DNA from: JBBIJO01 sp037445895
GTDB lineage: Bacteria; Bacteroidota; Ignavibacteria; Kapaibacteriales; UBA2268
Direction: 5' to 3'
DNA length: 64,000 nucleotides
Assembly (NCBI GenBank): GCA_037445895.1
Contig: JBBIJO010000013.1
Coordinates: 1 to 64,000, forward strand
In this document: piece after piece, positions 34,590 to 43,992 of the stretch
Layout: each line of letters starts with the position of its first letter
How positions within the stretch are numbered: the stretch's first letter is position 1
Notes under the pieces: model-generated
What the model was told of the DNA's origin: nothing
The model's input: the letters and a program-made list of their open reading frames with translations, nothing else
Databases searched by the model: none
Translations under genes and position numbers: made by a program

Positions 34590-34964
34590 CTAAACGAGCC
34601 ACTCCATTGAATATTGCTTCTTATTGACGTATTTGATTCGAGCATTCGAAAATCTTGGATTTGCCATCTCATATTCGATAAAGTGCCGCTCAAGCTGTCC
34701 GTTAACTTCGTAGTATCGATACCCTATTATTCCTTTCTTAATTAATTTGCTCAACATTTGCCAATATTTTTCCTGTTCAAACCCGTTCAATTTTGACCAA
34801 CTCCAAACGTTAGAACTGCCCAAATCCAAAAAATTATCCAATGCATCCATTACTTTCGAATAGTTTACCACATCGTCTTTTGAACTTTTTGTGCCACTTT
34901 CGGCAAACTCTTTCTTTATTATAGATAAGTTTGTTCGTATTTCAGTATTAAAGTTAATCTCCAT
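34590..34964 (-). CDS. Small protein of unknown function upstream of ccmB
   Basis: I do not recognise this protein. From ATG 34964 it is 124 aa; an ATG at 35006 would add 14 residues. It is soluble and mixed alpha/beta, with a tryptophan-rich central part (SNVWSWSKLNGFEQEKYW) and the segment LIKKGIIGYRYYEVNGQLERHF, which could form a helix and a beta hairpin. There are no cysteines, signal peptide or membrane helices. It ends 26 nt before ccmB on the same strand, so the two are probably co-transcribed. It is divergent from the rhomboid gene. Confidence 0.6.
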   Translation of the reverse strand: MEINFNTEIRTNLSIIKKEFAESGTKSSKDDVVNYSKVMDALDNFLDLGSSNVWSWSKLNGFEQEKYWQMLSKLIKKGIIGYRYYEVNGQLERHFIEYEMANPRFSNARIKYVNKKQYSMEWLV

Positions 34965-35020
34965 TTCAATCAAAATCTTTCGCGACAACATTAATATTAT
35001 CGTCATTTTCCAAAAAAAAT

Positions 35021-35028
35021 TAAATTTG
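35021..35028 (+). promoter_or_regulatory. Rhomboid gene promoter -7 element
   Basis: TAAATTTG matches TAnnTTTG, 29 nt before the rhomboid ATG at 35058. No clear -33 element is visible. Confidence 0.45.
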
Positions 35029-35057
35029 GTTTTATTAAAAATTGGATTAATTAAATT

Positions 35058-35672
35058 ATGTATTTATCGGAAAGTCCAATCACAATCTCTATTTTAGTTT
35101 TTATCGCAATAGTAAGCATCTATTTTATTAGTTTCAACCCAACTCGAATATTAAAATTTGCACTTCACCCACCGAGTGTTGTTCATCGTAAAAAATACCA
35201 TCTATTATTGACAAATATATTTATTCATTCAAATTACACACATCTTTTATTCAACTTGTTAACATTTTTCTTCTTTGCTCCACAATTGGAAATGACAATT
35301 GGAGGTGGTAATTTCCTGCTAATTTTTTTACTTTCGGGTATAATTTCTTCGGTTCCCTCGACGATTAAAAATAAAGACAACTACGGTTATTTTTCGCTTG
35401 GAGCCTCTGGCGCAGTTTCGGGAATAATTTTTAGTTATATATTGTTTTATCCAACGTCCCGATTATATGTTTTCTTTGTTCCAATTGGTATCCCAGCACC
35501 ATTGTTTGCTATACTTTATCTTGCTTATTGCGTTTATGCTGCGCGCTATTCCCAAGGTAAAATAAACCACGAAGCACACTTTTGGGGCGCCGTAAGTGGG
35601 TTGCTCCTCACAGTAATTCTCTTTCCAGAATTGATATCGTTCTTCGTAGGCTTTTTAAAAACGATACTCTAA
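35058..35672 (+). CDS. Rhomboid family intramembrane serine protease
   Basis: The 204-aa protein has about six transmembrane helices. The catalytic serine is Ser117 in the GASGAVSG motif and the catalytic histidine is probably His174 in NHEAHFWGAVSG. The conserved L1 region FIHSNYTHLLFNLLTFFFF precedes them. It cleaves membrane proteins inside the bilayer; the substrates are unknown. The gene is followed by a 131-nt gap before prkA and is probably its own unit or the first of a longer run. Confidence 0.92.
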   Translation: MYLSESPITISILVFIAIVSIYFISFNPTRILKFALHPPSVVHRKKYHLLLTNIFIHSNYTHLLFNLLTFFFFAPQLEMTIGGGNFLLIFLLSGIISSVPSTIKNKDNYGYFSLGASGAVSGIIFSYILFYPTSRLYVFFVPIGIPAPLFAILYLAYCVYAARYSQGKINHEAHFWGAVSGLLLTVILFPELISFFVGFLKTIL

Positions 35673-35803
35673 AATATACCGCATATATTGTTTAATGATT
35701 ACTACAATACAAAATGGTTATTTAATACCCAAAATAAATTCTTTCGTCAAAGAAAAAAATTTCATTATTTTGAATTACTAAACAAAACAAATTTGGTTTT
35801 AAA

Positions 35804-37858
35804 ATGGAAGAAAAGACTTTAAATTTTCACATTAAAAGCGTTATCAACGGAAAGCGTCGATTTGAAAATGTGTTTCAATCTGTTTCGCGTATGATATTAG
35901 GCGATTCAAACAAAATACAAAAAATTATTGTAAACGGTCGTCCAACATACGACTTTCTTGTATTTCGTGAGGGGAAAAAGCACTTGGTTGGGATGTTCGA
36001 CGAAATCAATAGCCTTGTCTCTTTTGTTAAGGACTCAGCCGAAGGGGGTTCATCGGCAGAAATGGCTTTTGTCTTAATTGGTGAACCCGGCAATGGAAAA
36101 ACATTTTTTGTGGACTATTTGATGCATCTTTATAGGAATTTTACTCTACAGCCCGAGAATATGCGATACACATTTAAATTTACGAACATTGAAAAACTTG
36201 GGCGTTATGGAAAAATCAAGGAAATCGAATCGCAAACCTTCGAAGACCCAATGATTCTTGCAATGAACATTTTCGACAACAAAGACAAATCCAAAGAATT
36301 TTTAGCAAAGATGGGAGCCTCCGATGACCAAATCGACGATTTTTTCCGACTCTACAGACCACTTGGAGCTTGCACATACTATATACTGAACCAAATCAGA
36401 GAGTTTACCAACGACAATCTCGATAACATTCTTGAATTTATTGAAGTTATTCCAACGCCAATTTCTGAATCGCGTGGGACTTTAACCGGAAAATATGCTG
36501 CCAAAGACAAAATTACCTCATCGGCTGTCGATTTAATTGGGGAAGAATCTATTACTCGGCTCCTAAATATAACCGATACTGACAATCCATATCGCTTTGA
36601 TCTTCGTCGCGGAGCACTTGCACGTGTTGCCGGCGGTGGGATTCATTTTGCAGATGAAATATTCAAAAACAAGAAGGATTTAATCCAAGTTTATTTGGGG
36701 GTAATACAAAATCGTGTGATAGAAATTGAAGGTTTCAAATGGCCACTCGACACTTTAATAATTGCAACAAGCAACAATTCTGAATTTGCTCGGTTTCTCG
36801 AAGAAAAAGAACAGGCTCCAATAGTCGATCGTTGTCGGCTATGCTATATGTCGCACAATACAAATTATAAACTCCAAATGGAATTGACTTCTTATGCAAT
36901 CGGAAGCTGGGAAAAAACTACCTTTGCAGGCGAGAAGATGCACATAGATCCGAATTTGGTCTATTCTACTTCTGTTGGGGTAATTCTATCCAGAATGCCA
37001 AAAAACGAAAAGTTAACCCCAATCGAAATGATGAAACTTGCCTCTGGCGAAGTTGCTGGCGAAAAATCACTAAAAACATTGAGCGAAGTGATTAACGAAC
37101 TAAACGCAGACCCAGATATAACAAAGCGATTCGGACAGAAAGGGCTTGGACATCGAAATCTTGGTAGAGCAATTCAAATTCTTTTAGAACGAACCGAAAC
37201 ACAGGAAGGCAAATGTATGTATGCTGGCGATATCTTCCCCGCACTCGAAACTGTTATTCTCGATTACGTTCAAGACCCTAACGACAGAATCAAATATTTC
37301 AATGACTTGAAGCTTGCCAAGCAACTTTATCGACAAAATGTGATGAAATCTATTTTTAATGCATATATGAACGAACCCGATGCAATCGAACGCGATGTAA
37401 TGAGTTATGTTAATATGGTTGTTGGAATTGATGCAAAGAACCTTGGAGCCGATAAAATTTGGACTTATCGCGATCCAAGGACGAACAAACTTGTCTCGCT
37501 TAAAATTGATGAATCTTTTATAGGAAGCGTCGAGGAGCGAATGGGATTAAAAACTCGTGAACAAAAGCAAAGTTTTCGAACAACAATAATTAAAATTTAT
37601 GGTCAACGAATAGTCAAAGACCCCAATTATAATTTTATGGATAATGCCGAGCTTGTTAAGGCTGTAACCGACGTTCGACTCAAGTCCGATATTTCAGGCG
37701 CTGGAAGTCTTGTTGGTGCACTCTCAAACAGAACAAACGAAGAAAACCAACGCCTTTACAACAGAATGCTCGATACTATGATTAACAAATTAGGGTATTG
37801 TAAAACTTGTGCGGAAAAGACAATTGAATACTTCTGCTCGCAAGAAGACGCAGCATAG
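35804..37858 (+). CDS. prkA: PrkA-family serine protein kinase
   Basis: The 684-aa protein has an N-terminal PrkA AAA-type domain with P-loop GEPGNGKT at about residues 95-102 and a Walker B-like HFADEIFK. A C-terminal PrkA domain follows, with typical blocks TRFGQKG-like (TKRFGQKGLGHRNLG), YVNMVVGID and YRDPRTNKLVSLKIDESFIGSVE. The family acts in stationary-phase, stress and sporulation signalling and has been reported as a kinase and, in Bacillus, as a protease. The usual neighbours, YeaH/DUF444 and SpoVR/YcgB, are not in this window. The downstream nucleotidyltransferase gene begins at or just after its stop. Confidence 0.93.
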   Translation: MEEKTLNFHIKSVINGKRRFENVFQSVSRMILGDSNKIQKIIVNGRPTYDFLVFREGKKHLVGMFDEINSLVSFVKDSAEGGSSAEMAFVLIGEPGNGKTFFVDYLMHLYRNFTLQPENMRYTFKFTNIEKLGRYGKIKEIESQTFEDPMILAMNIFDNKDKSKEFLAKMGASDDQIDDFFRLYRPLGACTYYILNQIREFTNDNLDNILEFIEVIPTPISESRGTLTGKYAAKDKITSSAVDLIGEESITRLLNITDTDNPYRFDLRRGALARVAGGGIHFADEIFKNKKDLIQVYLGVIQNRVIEIEGFKWPLDTLIIATSNNSEFARFLEEKEQAPIVDRCRLCYMSHNTNYKLQMELTSYAIGSWEKTTFAGEKMHIDPNLVYSTSVGVILSRMPKNEKLTPIEMMKLASGEVAGEKSLKTLSEVINELNADPDITKRFGQKGLGHRNLGRAIQILLERTETQEGKCMYAGDIFPALETVILDYVQDPNDRIKYFNDLKLAKQLYRQNVMKSIFNAYMNEPDAIERDVMSYVNMVVGIDAKNLGADKIWTYRDPRTNKLVSLKIDESFIGSVEERMGLKTREQKQSFRTTIIKIYGQRIVKDPNYNFMDNAELVKAVTDVRLKSDISGAGSLVGALSNRTNEENQRLYNRMLDTMINKLGYCKTCAEKTIEYFCSQEDAA

Positions 37859-37901
37859 AAAACACGAAGAAAAACCGGAAAGCGACAAAGAGGCGAAGAA
37901 A

Positions 37902-39461
37902 TTGCAACCCAAAAAGCGCAAAAGAATTACGCGATTCGAAACAATTTACCGAGTTGCCCCCGAAGAAAGAATTACTATTACCAATAAAAATATTCTCGAA
38001 ATTGCCAAGTTAGCCGATAAGCACCATTTCCAAGTTTATCTTGTTGGTGGTTATGTTCGTGACTATTTATTAAATAGGGCAAGAAAAGATTACGATTTTA
38101 CCGTTGTTGGAGACTCGATTGAATTCGCAAAGATAGTTGCCGAACATTTCAATTCAAAAATTGTTACCTACCCACGGTTCTTTACGGCGATGGTTCCTGT
38201 TGGGAAATGTCAATATGAGTTTGTTGGAACGAGGAAAGAAACTTATTTGTCCAAAAGCAGGAAACCAATTGTTTCGGTTGGAACGCTCGAAGATGACCTT
38301 CGCCGACGCGACTTCACAATAAATTCAATGGCTATTTCATTGAAACAGGAGGATTTCGGGAAAATAATTGATATTTTCGGTGGCTATCGCGATTTAAAAA
38401 GCAAGATAATTAGAACTCCACTGGATCCCAATACTACTTTCGAAGACGACCCACTGCGGATGCTTCGTGCAGCTCGCTTTGCAAGCCAGTTGGGATTTTC
38501 AGTCGAGGAAGATACTTTGAATGCTATCGGCGAAATGAAAGACCGAGTCAAAATAATTTCACAGGAAAGAATTACCGAAGAACTCCTTAAAATAATTGAT
38601 TCAGAAAAGCCCAGCATTGGATTCGAAATCCTTTATCGAACTGGAATTCTGAAATATATTTTTCCAGAGCTTAACGAAACAGCGGTGGTCGAAACAAAGG
38701 TCGAAAAAGGAATCGCATTCCATCATAAAGACGTTTTTTTCCATAGCCTAAAGGTATTGGACAAAGTTGCCGAAAGTTCGAACAATACGTGGTTGCGTTT
38801 CGCTACGTTAATACACGATATTGCAAAACCTATATCCAAAAGATTTATATCGGGCGTTGGATGGACTTTCTACGGACACGAAGAAGTTGGGGCAAAGATG
38901 GTTGCACCGCTTTTTCGACGAATGCGATTGCCTTTGGAACATATAGAATATGTCGAACGATTAGTTCGTTTACACCAACGACCTATGGCTCTTGTTGACG
39001 ATGGTGTAACCGATTCTGCAATACGTAGGCTCGCTGCTTATGCTGGCGATGCTCTCGAGGATTTGTTTTTGCTTTGCCGATGCGATATCACGACAAACAA
39101 CCCCAATCTTACCAAAAAGTATTTAAACAATTACCAAAAGGTCTGGAAAAAAGTGCTCGAGGTTCAATCGAAGGATAAGCTCCGCCAATTTCAATCCCCT
39201 GTTCGAGGCGAGGAAATTATGCAGATATTCGGTTTCAGCCCATCCCCAGAAGTTGGGATTATAAAAACTGCAATTGAAGAGGCAATCCTAGAAGGAATAA
39301 TACCAAATGAATACGAAAAAGCAAAAGAATTTGTTGCCGAAAGAAAAGAAGTTTGGTCGAATATGCTCGAAAGCATTAACGTTATGGAAGTAAAAAAGGA
39401 TAAAGATTTGATAAAAAAACTGTTTGTTTACACAACAATTCCACAAGGCAACATAAATTAA
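37902..39461 (+). CDS. CCA-adding / poly(A) polymerase-type nucleotidyltransferase with HD domain
   Basis: Predicted tRNA nucleotidyltransferase, 519 aa from TTG 37902. The class II nucleotidyltransferase head has VYLVGGYVRDYLL and KDYDFTVVGD as metal and nucleotide sites, then DLRRRDFTINSMAIS and the ERITEELLKII neck. An HD domain follows (FHHKDVFFHSLKVLD, then ATLIHDIAKP). Whether it adds CCA or only A or CC cannot be decided by eye. The frame is open up to GTG 37809 inside prkA. I prefer TTG 37902, because AAAGAGG lies 8 nt before it and the upstream residues are only a charged, low-complexity extension. Confidence 0.9.
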   Translation: MQPKKRKRITRFETIYRVAPEERITITNKNILEIAKLADKHHFQVYLVGGYVRDYLLNRARKDYDFTVVGDSIEFAKIVAEHFNSKIVTYPRFFTAMVPVGKCQYEFVGTRKETYLSKSRKPIVSVGTLEDDLRRRDFTINSMAISLKQEDFGKIIDIFGGYRDLKSKIIRTPLDPNTTFEDDPLRMLRAARFASQLGFSVEEDTLNAIGEMKDRVKIISQERITEELLKIIDSEKPSIGFEILYRTGILKYIFPELNETAVVETKVEKGIAFHHKDVFFHSLKVLDKVAESSNNTWLRFATLIHDIAKPISKRFISGVGWTFYGHEEVGAKMVAPLFRRMRLPLEHIEYVERLVRLHQRPMALVDDGVTDSAIRRLAAYAGDALEDLFLLCRCDITTNNPNLTKKYLNNYQKVWKKVLEVQSKDKLRQFQSPVRGEEIMQIFGFSPSPEVGIIKTAIEEAILEGIIPNEYEKAKEFVAERKEVWSNMLESINVMEVKKDKDLIKKLFVYTTIPQGNIN

Positions 39462-39510
39462 ATTTTTGAACTTTTTAAGCAGAAATTTCTGGTTGGAAAT
39501 TTAAAATTCT

Positions 39511-39518
39511 TATATTTG
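39511..39518 (+). promoter_or_regulatory. pepT promoter -7 element
   Basis: TATATTTG matches TAnnTTTG, 22 nt before the pepT ATG. A partial -33 sequence, TTTC at 39486-39489, lies 21 nt upstream. Confidence 0.5.
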
Positions 39519-39540
39519 TTTTTTTTATTTAAGTAGGGTT

Positions 39541-40797
39541 ATGAAAGAATCTATATTAGACAGATTTTTGCGATACGTTAAAGTTAATACTCAATCGAAT
39601 GAAGCATTGGAATCAACACCAAGCAGCGAAGGGCAATGGACACTTGCAAGGATGCTAGTTGAAGAATTGCACTCTATGGGTATTTCCGATGCCGAAGTCG
39701 ACGAGCATTGTTATGTAATGGCAACTATACCATCGAACATTCCCAAAAGCGACCCAGCATACGAAAAAGTTCCAAATATTGGATTTCTCGCACATCTCGA
39801 TACCTCGCCTGAAGTTACAGCCGAGAATGTAAACCCCCAAATTATCGAAAATTACGACGGTAGCGATATTATTCTGCCAAATGACCCTTCAATAGTAATT
39901 CGAGTGTCGGAAAATCCAAATTTGAAAATGTGCCTTGGACATACAATAGTTACAACCGACGGAACTACTCTTCTCGGTTCCGACGACAAATCGGGCATTG
40001 CAGCAATAATGACTATGGCAAAAATTCTCACCGAAAATCCACAAATCCAACATGGAACAATTCGTTTGGGCTTTACTCCTGATGAGGAAATTGGACAAGG
40101 AACAAAATTTTTCGATATTCCGAAGTTCAATGTTCAATATGCATATACAATCGATGGCGACTTGCCCGGAGAATTAAACAAAGAAACATTTAGTGCGGAC
40201 CAGGCTATCATCACAATTATTGGTCGAGACATTCATCCCGGAACAGCAAAAAACATTATGGTTAATTCAATTAGAATAGTAGCCGATATTATTACAAGAC
40301 TACCAAAAGATATGGCACCAGAAACAACAGAAGGCTACGAACCATATATTCATCCCTATATTTTGGAAGGTGGGGTTGGAAAAACTTCGCTCAAATTTTT
40401 ACTTCGCGATTTCAAGACCAATGGATTAGAAGAACAAAAAATAATCCTCGAAAAAATAATCGAGGAAGTCCAAAATTTGCATCCCAAAGCAAATATTACA
40501 CTTGAAACAAAGTTCCAATACAGAAATATGCTGGAAGGATTAGAACAACACCCCGAGGTCTTGGAAAATCTTTGGGAAGCGGCAATACGTTCCGGTATCG
40601 AACCTTATTGGAAACCAATCCGAGGAGGCACCGACGGCTCGAGACTTACCGAAATGGGACTACCCACCCCAAATATTTACACGGGGGGGCAGAATTTCCA
40701 TAGCAAAACAGAATGGGTTTCCATCGATTTCTTAACGAAAACCGTTGAAACAATAGTCAATTTAGTCCAAATTTGGGTCGAAAAATCAAGAACTTAA
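39541..40797 (+). CDS. pepT: Peptidase T (tripeptide aminopeptidase)
   Basis: Zinc-dependent M20B exopeptidase that removes the N-terminal residue of tripeptides in the cytoplasm. The 418-aa protein shows the metal-site blocks GFLAHLDTSPE, LLGSDDKSGIAA, TPDEEIGQGT and YTIDGDLPGEL, and FHSKTEWVSI near the C-terminus. The length is normal for the family. AGTAGGG precedes the ATG. It is immediately followed by an oligopeptide transporter gene, so uptake and hydrolysis of small peptides are probably co-expressed. Confidence 0.96.
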   Translation: MKESILDRFLRYVKVNTQSNEALESTPSSEGQWTLARMLVEELHSMGISDAEVDEHCYVMATIPSNIPKSDPAYEKVPNIGFLAHLDTSPEVTAENVNPQIIENYDGSDIILPNDPSIVIRVSENPNLKMCLGHTIVTTDGTTLLGSDDKSGIAAIMTMAKILTENPQIQHGTIRLGFTPDEEIGQGTKFFDIPKFNVQYAYTIDGDLPGELNKETFSADQAIITIIGRDIHPGTAKNIMVNSIRIVADIITRLPKDMAPETTEGYEPYIHPYILEGGVGKTSLKFLLRDFKTNGLEEQKIILEKIIEEVQNLHPKANITLETKFQYRNMLEGLEQHPEVLENLWEAAIRSGIEPYWKPIRGGTDGSRLTEMGLPTPNIYTGGQNFHSKTEWVSIDFLTKTVETIVNLVQIWVEKSRT

Positions 40798-40814
40798 ATA
40801 AACAAGAGGAAACG

Positions 40815-42908
40815 ATGTCTGTTGACCAATCAAATTCATCTGTTCATTTACCTGAGAATGCACACCGCGAACTTCGTCCCGGGGAAGTATATCGTCCAAT
40901 ATTACAACCGGAATATAAATTCCCCGAAATTACACCCTACTCAGTTAGCCTTGGGTTGTTGATGGCTATAATTTTTTCTGCCGCTGCGGCATACTCGGGT
41001 CTGAAAATCGGTCAGGTAATGGAAGCTGCAATTCCAATATCTATCATTGCCGTTGGGATTGCCGCCGCAAGTAGAAAAAGAAAAGCTATTGGGCAAAATG
41101 TGATTTTCCAATCAATTGGAGCAGCTTCGGGAGTAATTGTTGCTGGTGCTGTTTTTACTATTCCCGCTCTTTATATTTTGAAGCTCGAAGCCTCTTTTAA
41201 TCAAATTTTCTTTGCATCTCTTTTGGGTGGATTTCTTGGCATACTTTTTTTAATACCTTTCCGAAAGTATTTTGTTAAGGAGATGCATGGTAAGTTCCCA
41301 TTCCCCGAAGCCACTGCTATCACAGAAATCCTTGTTACCGGCGAGAAAGGCGGCAGAAGTGCTGGCGTTTTGGTTACAAGTGGAATTATTGGCGGAATCT
41401 ACGATTTCCTTTTTTCTTCGCTTCATCTTTGGAAAGAAACTTTCACTTCAAGGGTGTTACCTTACGGGGAAATGATTGCCGACAAAATCAAGATACTATT
41501 CCAGTTAAATGTCAGTGCTATGATTTTTGGGTTTGGTTACCTCATTGGGTTAAAATATTCCTTAATAATCACCATTGGTTCATTCTTGTCATGGTTTGTT
41601 TTTATCCCTCTTATCAACCAGATTGGTTATATCGCAGTTGGTATGAATGGAACCAATCCTTTCGATTCGATGCCTCCGGAACAAATTTTCAGCTTGTATG
41701 TTCGCCCAATCGGCATTGGTGCTATTGCAATGGCTGGAATAATAGGAATTATAAAATCATACAAAGTGATTGGCAATGCCTTTGCGTTGGCTTTTCGTGG
41801 CTTTAAAAAACAGAAAGTCCAAAAAGAAGAGGAAATTGAAATCCGAACACAAAGGGATATACCTATGTCCTATGTAATTCTTTTTATCCTGATTGCGATA
41901 CTATTTATATTCGTTTTTTTACTCACCGGGGTTAACATTACCATAACACAAGCAATAATTGCTTTGTTAACCGTTGTTATCATTTCGTTTCTTTTTACTT
42001 CTGTTGCTGCAAACGCAATTGCAATTGTAGGAACAAATCCGGTTTCGGGAATGACTCTTATGACTTTAATCCTTGCATCATTTGTATTAACACAGGTAGG
42101 GCTATCGGGGGCACAAGGAATGGTGAGCGCTTTAATAATCGGGGGAATTGTTTGCACCGCTCTTTCAATGGCAGGAGGTTTTATTACGGACTTAAAGGTT
42201 GGCTACTGGATTGGTTCAACACCATTCAAACAAGAAAGCCTAAAATTTCTTGGGACAATTGTTTCTGCGGCAACAGTAGGTTTAGTAATCTTTATTTTAA
42301 ATGCTTCCTATGGTTTCACCAAAGAGGATTACATTAAAAATCAAAATATTTTTAGTAACAACGAACTCGAACAAATTCACAACAAAACTGCTCCGGCTGA
42401 ACTGCTCGAACGTTACAATAAAGCACTTAATTCAGCCGAACCACTTGTAGCACCGCAAGCAAACGCAATGGCTGCCGTTATCCAACCATTAATGTCGCCC
42501 GAAGCAAAAGTAAATTGGATACTTTACCTAGTTGGAATTTTTGTAGCTCTCTTTGTCAATTGGTTAGGAGTTTCGCCTCTTGCTTTTGCGCTTGGAATGT
42601 ATCTTCCATTACCGCTAAATACACCTTTATTGGTCGGCGGTTTAGTAGCCCATTTCATACAAAAAAGCTCGAAGGACGAAGCATTGGTCAACATTAGAAC
42701 GCAACGAGGAACATTAATCGCTTCTGGCTTTATGGCGGGGGCATCTCTCTTCGGTGTTATTGGTGCTATTTTGCTATTTTTCAAAGTTAAACTCTATACA
42801 CTTGTCGGAAGCTGGGAAGAAAATCCTCTCAATGAATATTTAAGTATTGCTATGTTTGCTGTTCTTGTAACTTATTTCGTACTCGATACACTGAAAGCAA
42901 AAAAATAG
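40815..42908 (+). CDS. OPT family oligopeptide transporter
   Basis: Inner-membrane secondary transporter of 697 aa with about 14 hydrophobic segments. OPT-family features include PYSVSLGLLMAIIFSAAAAYSGLKIGQ near the start (given here in part: SAAAAYSGLKIGQVMEA), the segment HGKFPFPEATAITEIL, and NPVSGMTLMTL. Substrates are probably small peptides, going by the family and the adjacent pepT; some members carry metal chelates instead. The frame is open 14 codons upstream inside pepT. ATG 40815 is preferred because AAGAGGA stands 4 nt before it. Confidence 0.93.
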   Translation: MSVDQSNSSVHLPENAHRELRPGEVYRPILQPEYKFPEITPYSVSLGLLMAIIFSAAAAYSGLKIGQVMEAAIPISIIAVGIAAASRKRKAIGQNVIFQSIGAASGVIVAGAVFTIPALYILKLEASFNQIFFASLLGGFLGILFLIPFRKYFVKEMHGKFPFPEATAITEILVTGEKGGRSAGVLVTSGIIGGIYDFLFSSLHLWKETFTSRVLPYGEMIADKIKILFQLNVSAMIFGFGYLIGLKYSLIITIGSFLSWFVFIPLINQIGYIAVGMNGTNPFDSMPPEQIFSLYVRPIGIGAIAMAGIIGIIKSYKVIGNAFALAFRGFKKQKVQKEEEIEIRTQRDIPMSYVILFILIAILFIFVFLLTGVNITITQAIIALLTVVIISFLFTSVAANAIAIVGTNPVSGMTLMTLILASFVLTQVGLSGAQGMVSALIIGGIVCTALSMAGGFITDLKVGYWIGSTPFKQESLKFLGTIVSAATVGLVIFILNASYGFTKEDYIKNQNIFSNNELEQIHNKTAPAELLERYNKALNSAEPLVAPQANAMAAVIQPLMSPEAKVNWILYLVGIFVALFVNWLGVSPLAFALGMYLPLPLNTPLLVGGLVAHFIQKSSKDEALVNIRTQRGTLIASGFMAGASLFGVIGAILLFFKVKLYTLVGSWEENPLNEYLSIAMFAVLVTYFVLDTLKAKK

Positions 42909-42912
42909 TAAA

Positions 42913-43992
42913 ATGTTGAAAATTGGGACCGAACAAAGGAAACGAGCGGGTTGGAAAAAAAAACTAAACTACTTTATTTCTTTCGCTCTTGTAGTAGTTT
43001 TAGTTTACTTTTCTTTGAAAGGCTTGGATTTACAATCTTTGTGGAAATTTATCAAGTCGGCAAACTACCTTTGGGTTGTTCTTTCAATACCGATAATGTT
43101 TGCTTCGCATTGGGTTCGAGCGATGCGATGGAAAACAATGCTCGAACCAATCGCAAAAGCCAGTTCAATATGGAATCTATTTTCTGCTGTTATGGCGGGC
43201 TATGCCGTAAACAATATTATACCGCGCGGCGGCGAACTTCTTCGCCCATATTATTATAGCAAGCGCGAAAAAATTTCCTTCACAATGACTTTTGCAACAA
43301 TCGTAGTCGAAAGGTTCATCGATTTACTATCCTTACTTTTAATGTTTGTTCTGGTATCTTTCTTCTTCCGAGAGCAACTAAAACTTGCTCTACCCAATTT
43401 ACACATTGAAAAAATCTTGGTTCCGACCATTATACTTGTCGGTATTGGCATTTTAAGCTTTTATCAAAGGTGGATAAACTTCCTTTTAAAAAAAGTTATT
43501 GCACCGATTTCAAAAAAACTATACGAGCGGCTTTCCGAACTTTTCGGAAAATTTTTCCTTGGTTTAACTGTAATCAAAAGACCTAAACAATACTTCCAAT
43601 TAACTACCGAATCTTTTCTCATCTGGTTTTTATATACCCTCCCACTCTACATAATGTTTTTTTCGTTCAGTTTTTCATACACTTATAATCTTGGTTTCGA
43701 CGACGCAATTCTTTTGATTGTAATTTCGGGTATTGGATACACTGTTGCGCCCACTCCCGGAGCAATAGGACTTTACCATTTTTTAATTCAAAATGCGCTC
43801 TATCGACTTTATGGTATTAGCCCCGAGGAATCTCTTGCTTATGCAACAGTAACCCATGCGGTTAACTATCTGTCGCAGGTTGTTGTCGGAGGTATTTTTC
43901 TCCTCCGCGAACATATTAATCTAATCCCTTCGAAAATTGAAGCAAACGTCTTTAATGATGAAAAGAATACGACTAAGGACGAAAATCCCTAA
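42913..43992 (+). CDS. Flippase-like integral membrane protein (YbhN/UPF0104 family)
   Basis: The 359-aa protein has about eight transmembrane helices of the lysylphosphatidylglycerol synthase-type membrane domain family. Conserved blocks are SHWVRAMRWKTML, VNNIIPRGGELLRPYYYSKRE and VAPTPGAIGLYHFLI. The family is thought to move lipids or lipid-linked molecules across the inner membrane; no aminoacyl transferase domain is fused. It starts 4 nt after the transporter and overlaps the methyltransferase gene. Nearby uppP also handles lipid carriers, which fits but does not prove a related role. Confidence 0.88.
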   Translation: MLKIGTEQRKRAGWKKKLNYFISFALVVVLVYFSLKGLDLQSLWKFIKSANYLWVVLSIPIMFASHWVRAMRWKTMLEPIAKASSIWNLFSAVMAGYAVNNIIPRGGELLRPYYYSKREKISFTMTFATIVVERFIDLLSLLLMFVLVSFFFREQLKLALPNLHIEKILVPTIILVGIGILSFYQRWINFLLKKVIAPISKKLYERLSELFGKFFLGLTVIKRPKQYFQLTTESFLIWFLYTLPLYIMFFSFSFSYTYNLGFDDAILLIVISGIGYTVAPTPGAIGLYHFLIQNALYRLYGISPEESLAYATVTHAVNYLSQVVVGGIFLLREHINLIPSKIEANVFNDEKNTTKDENP

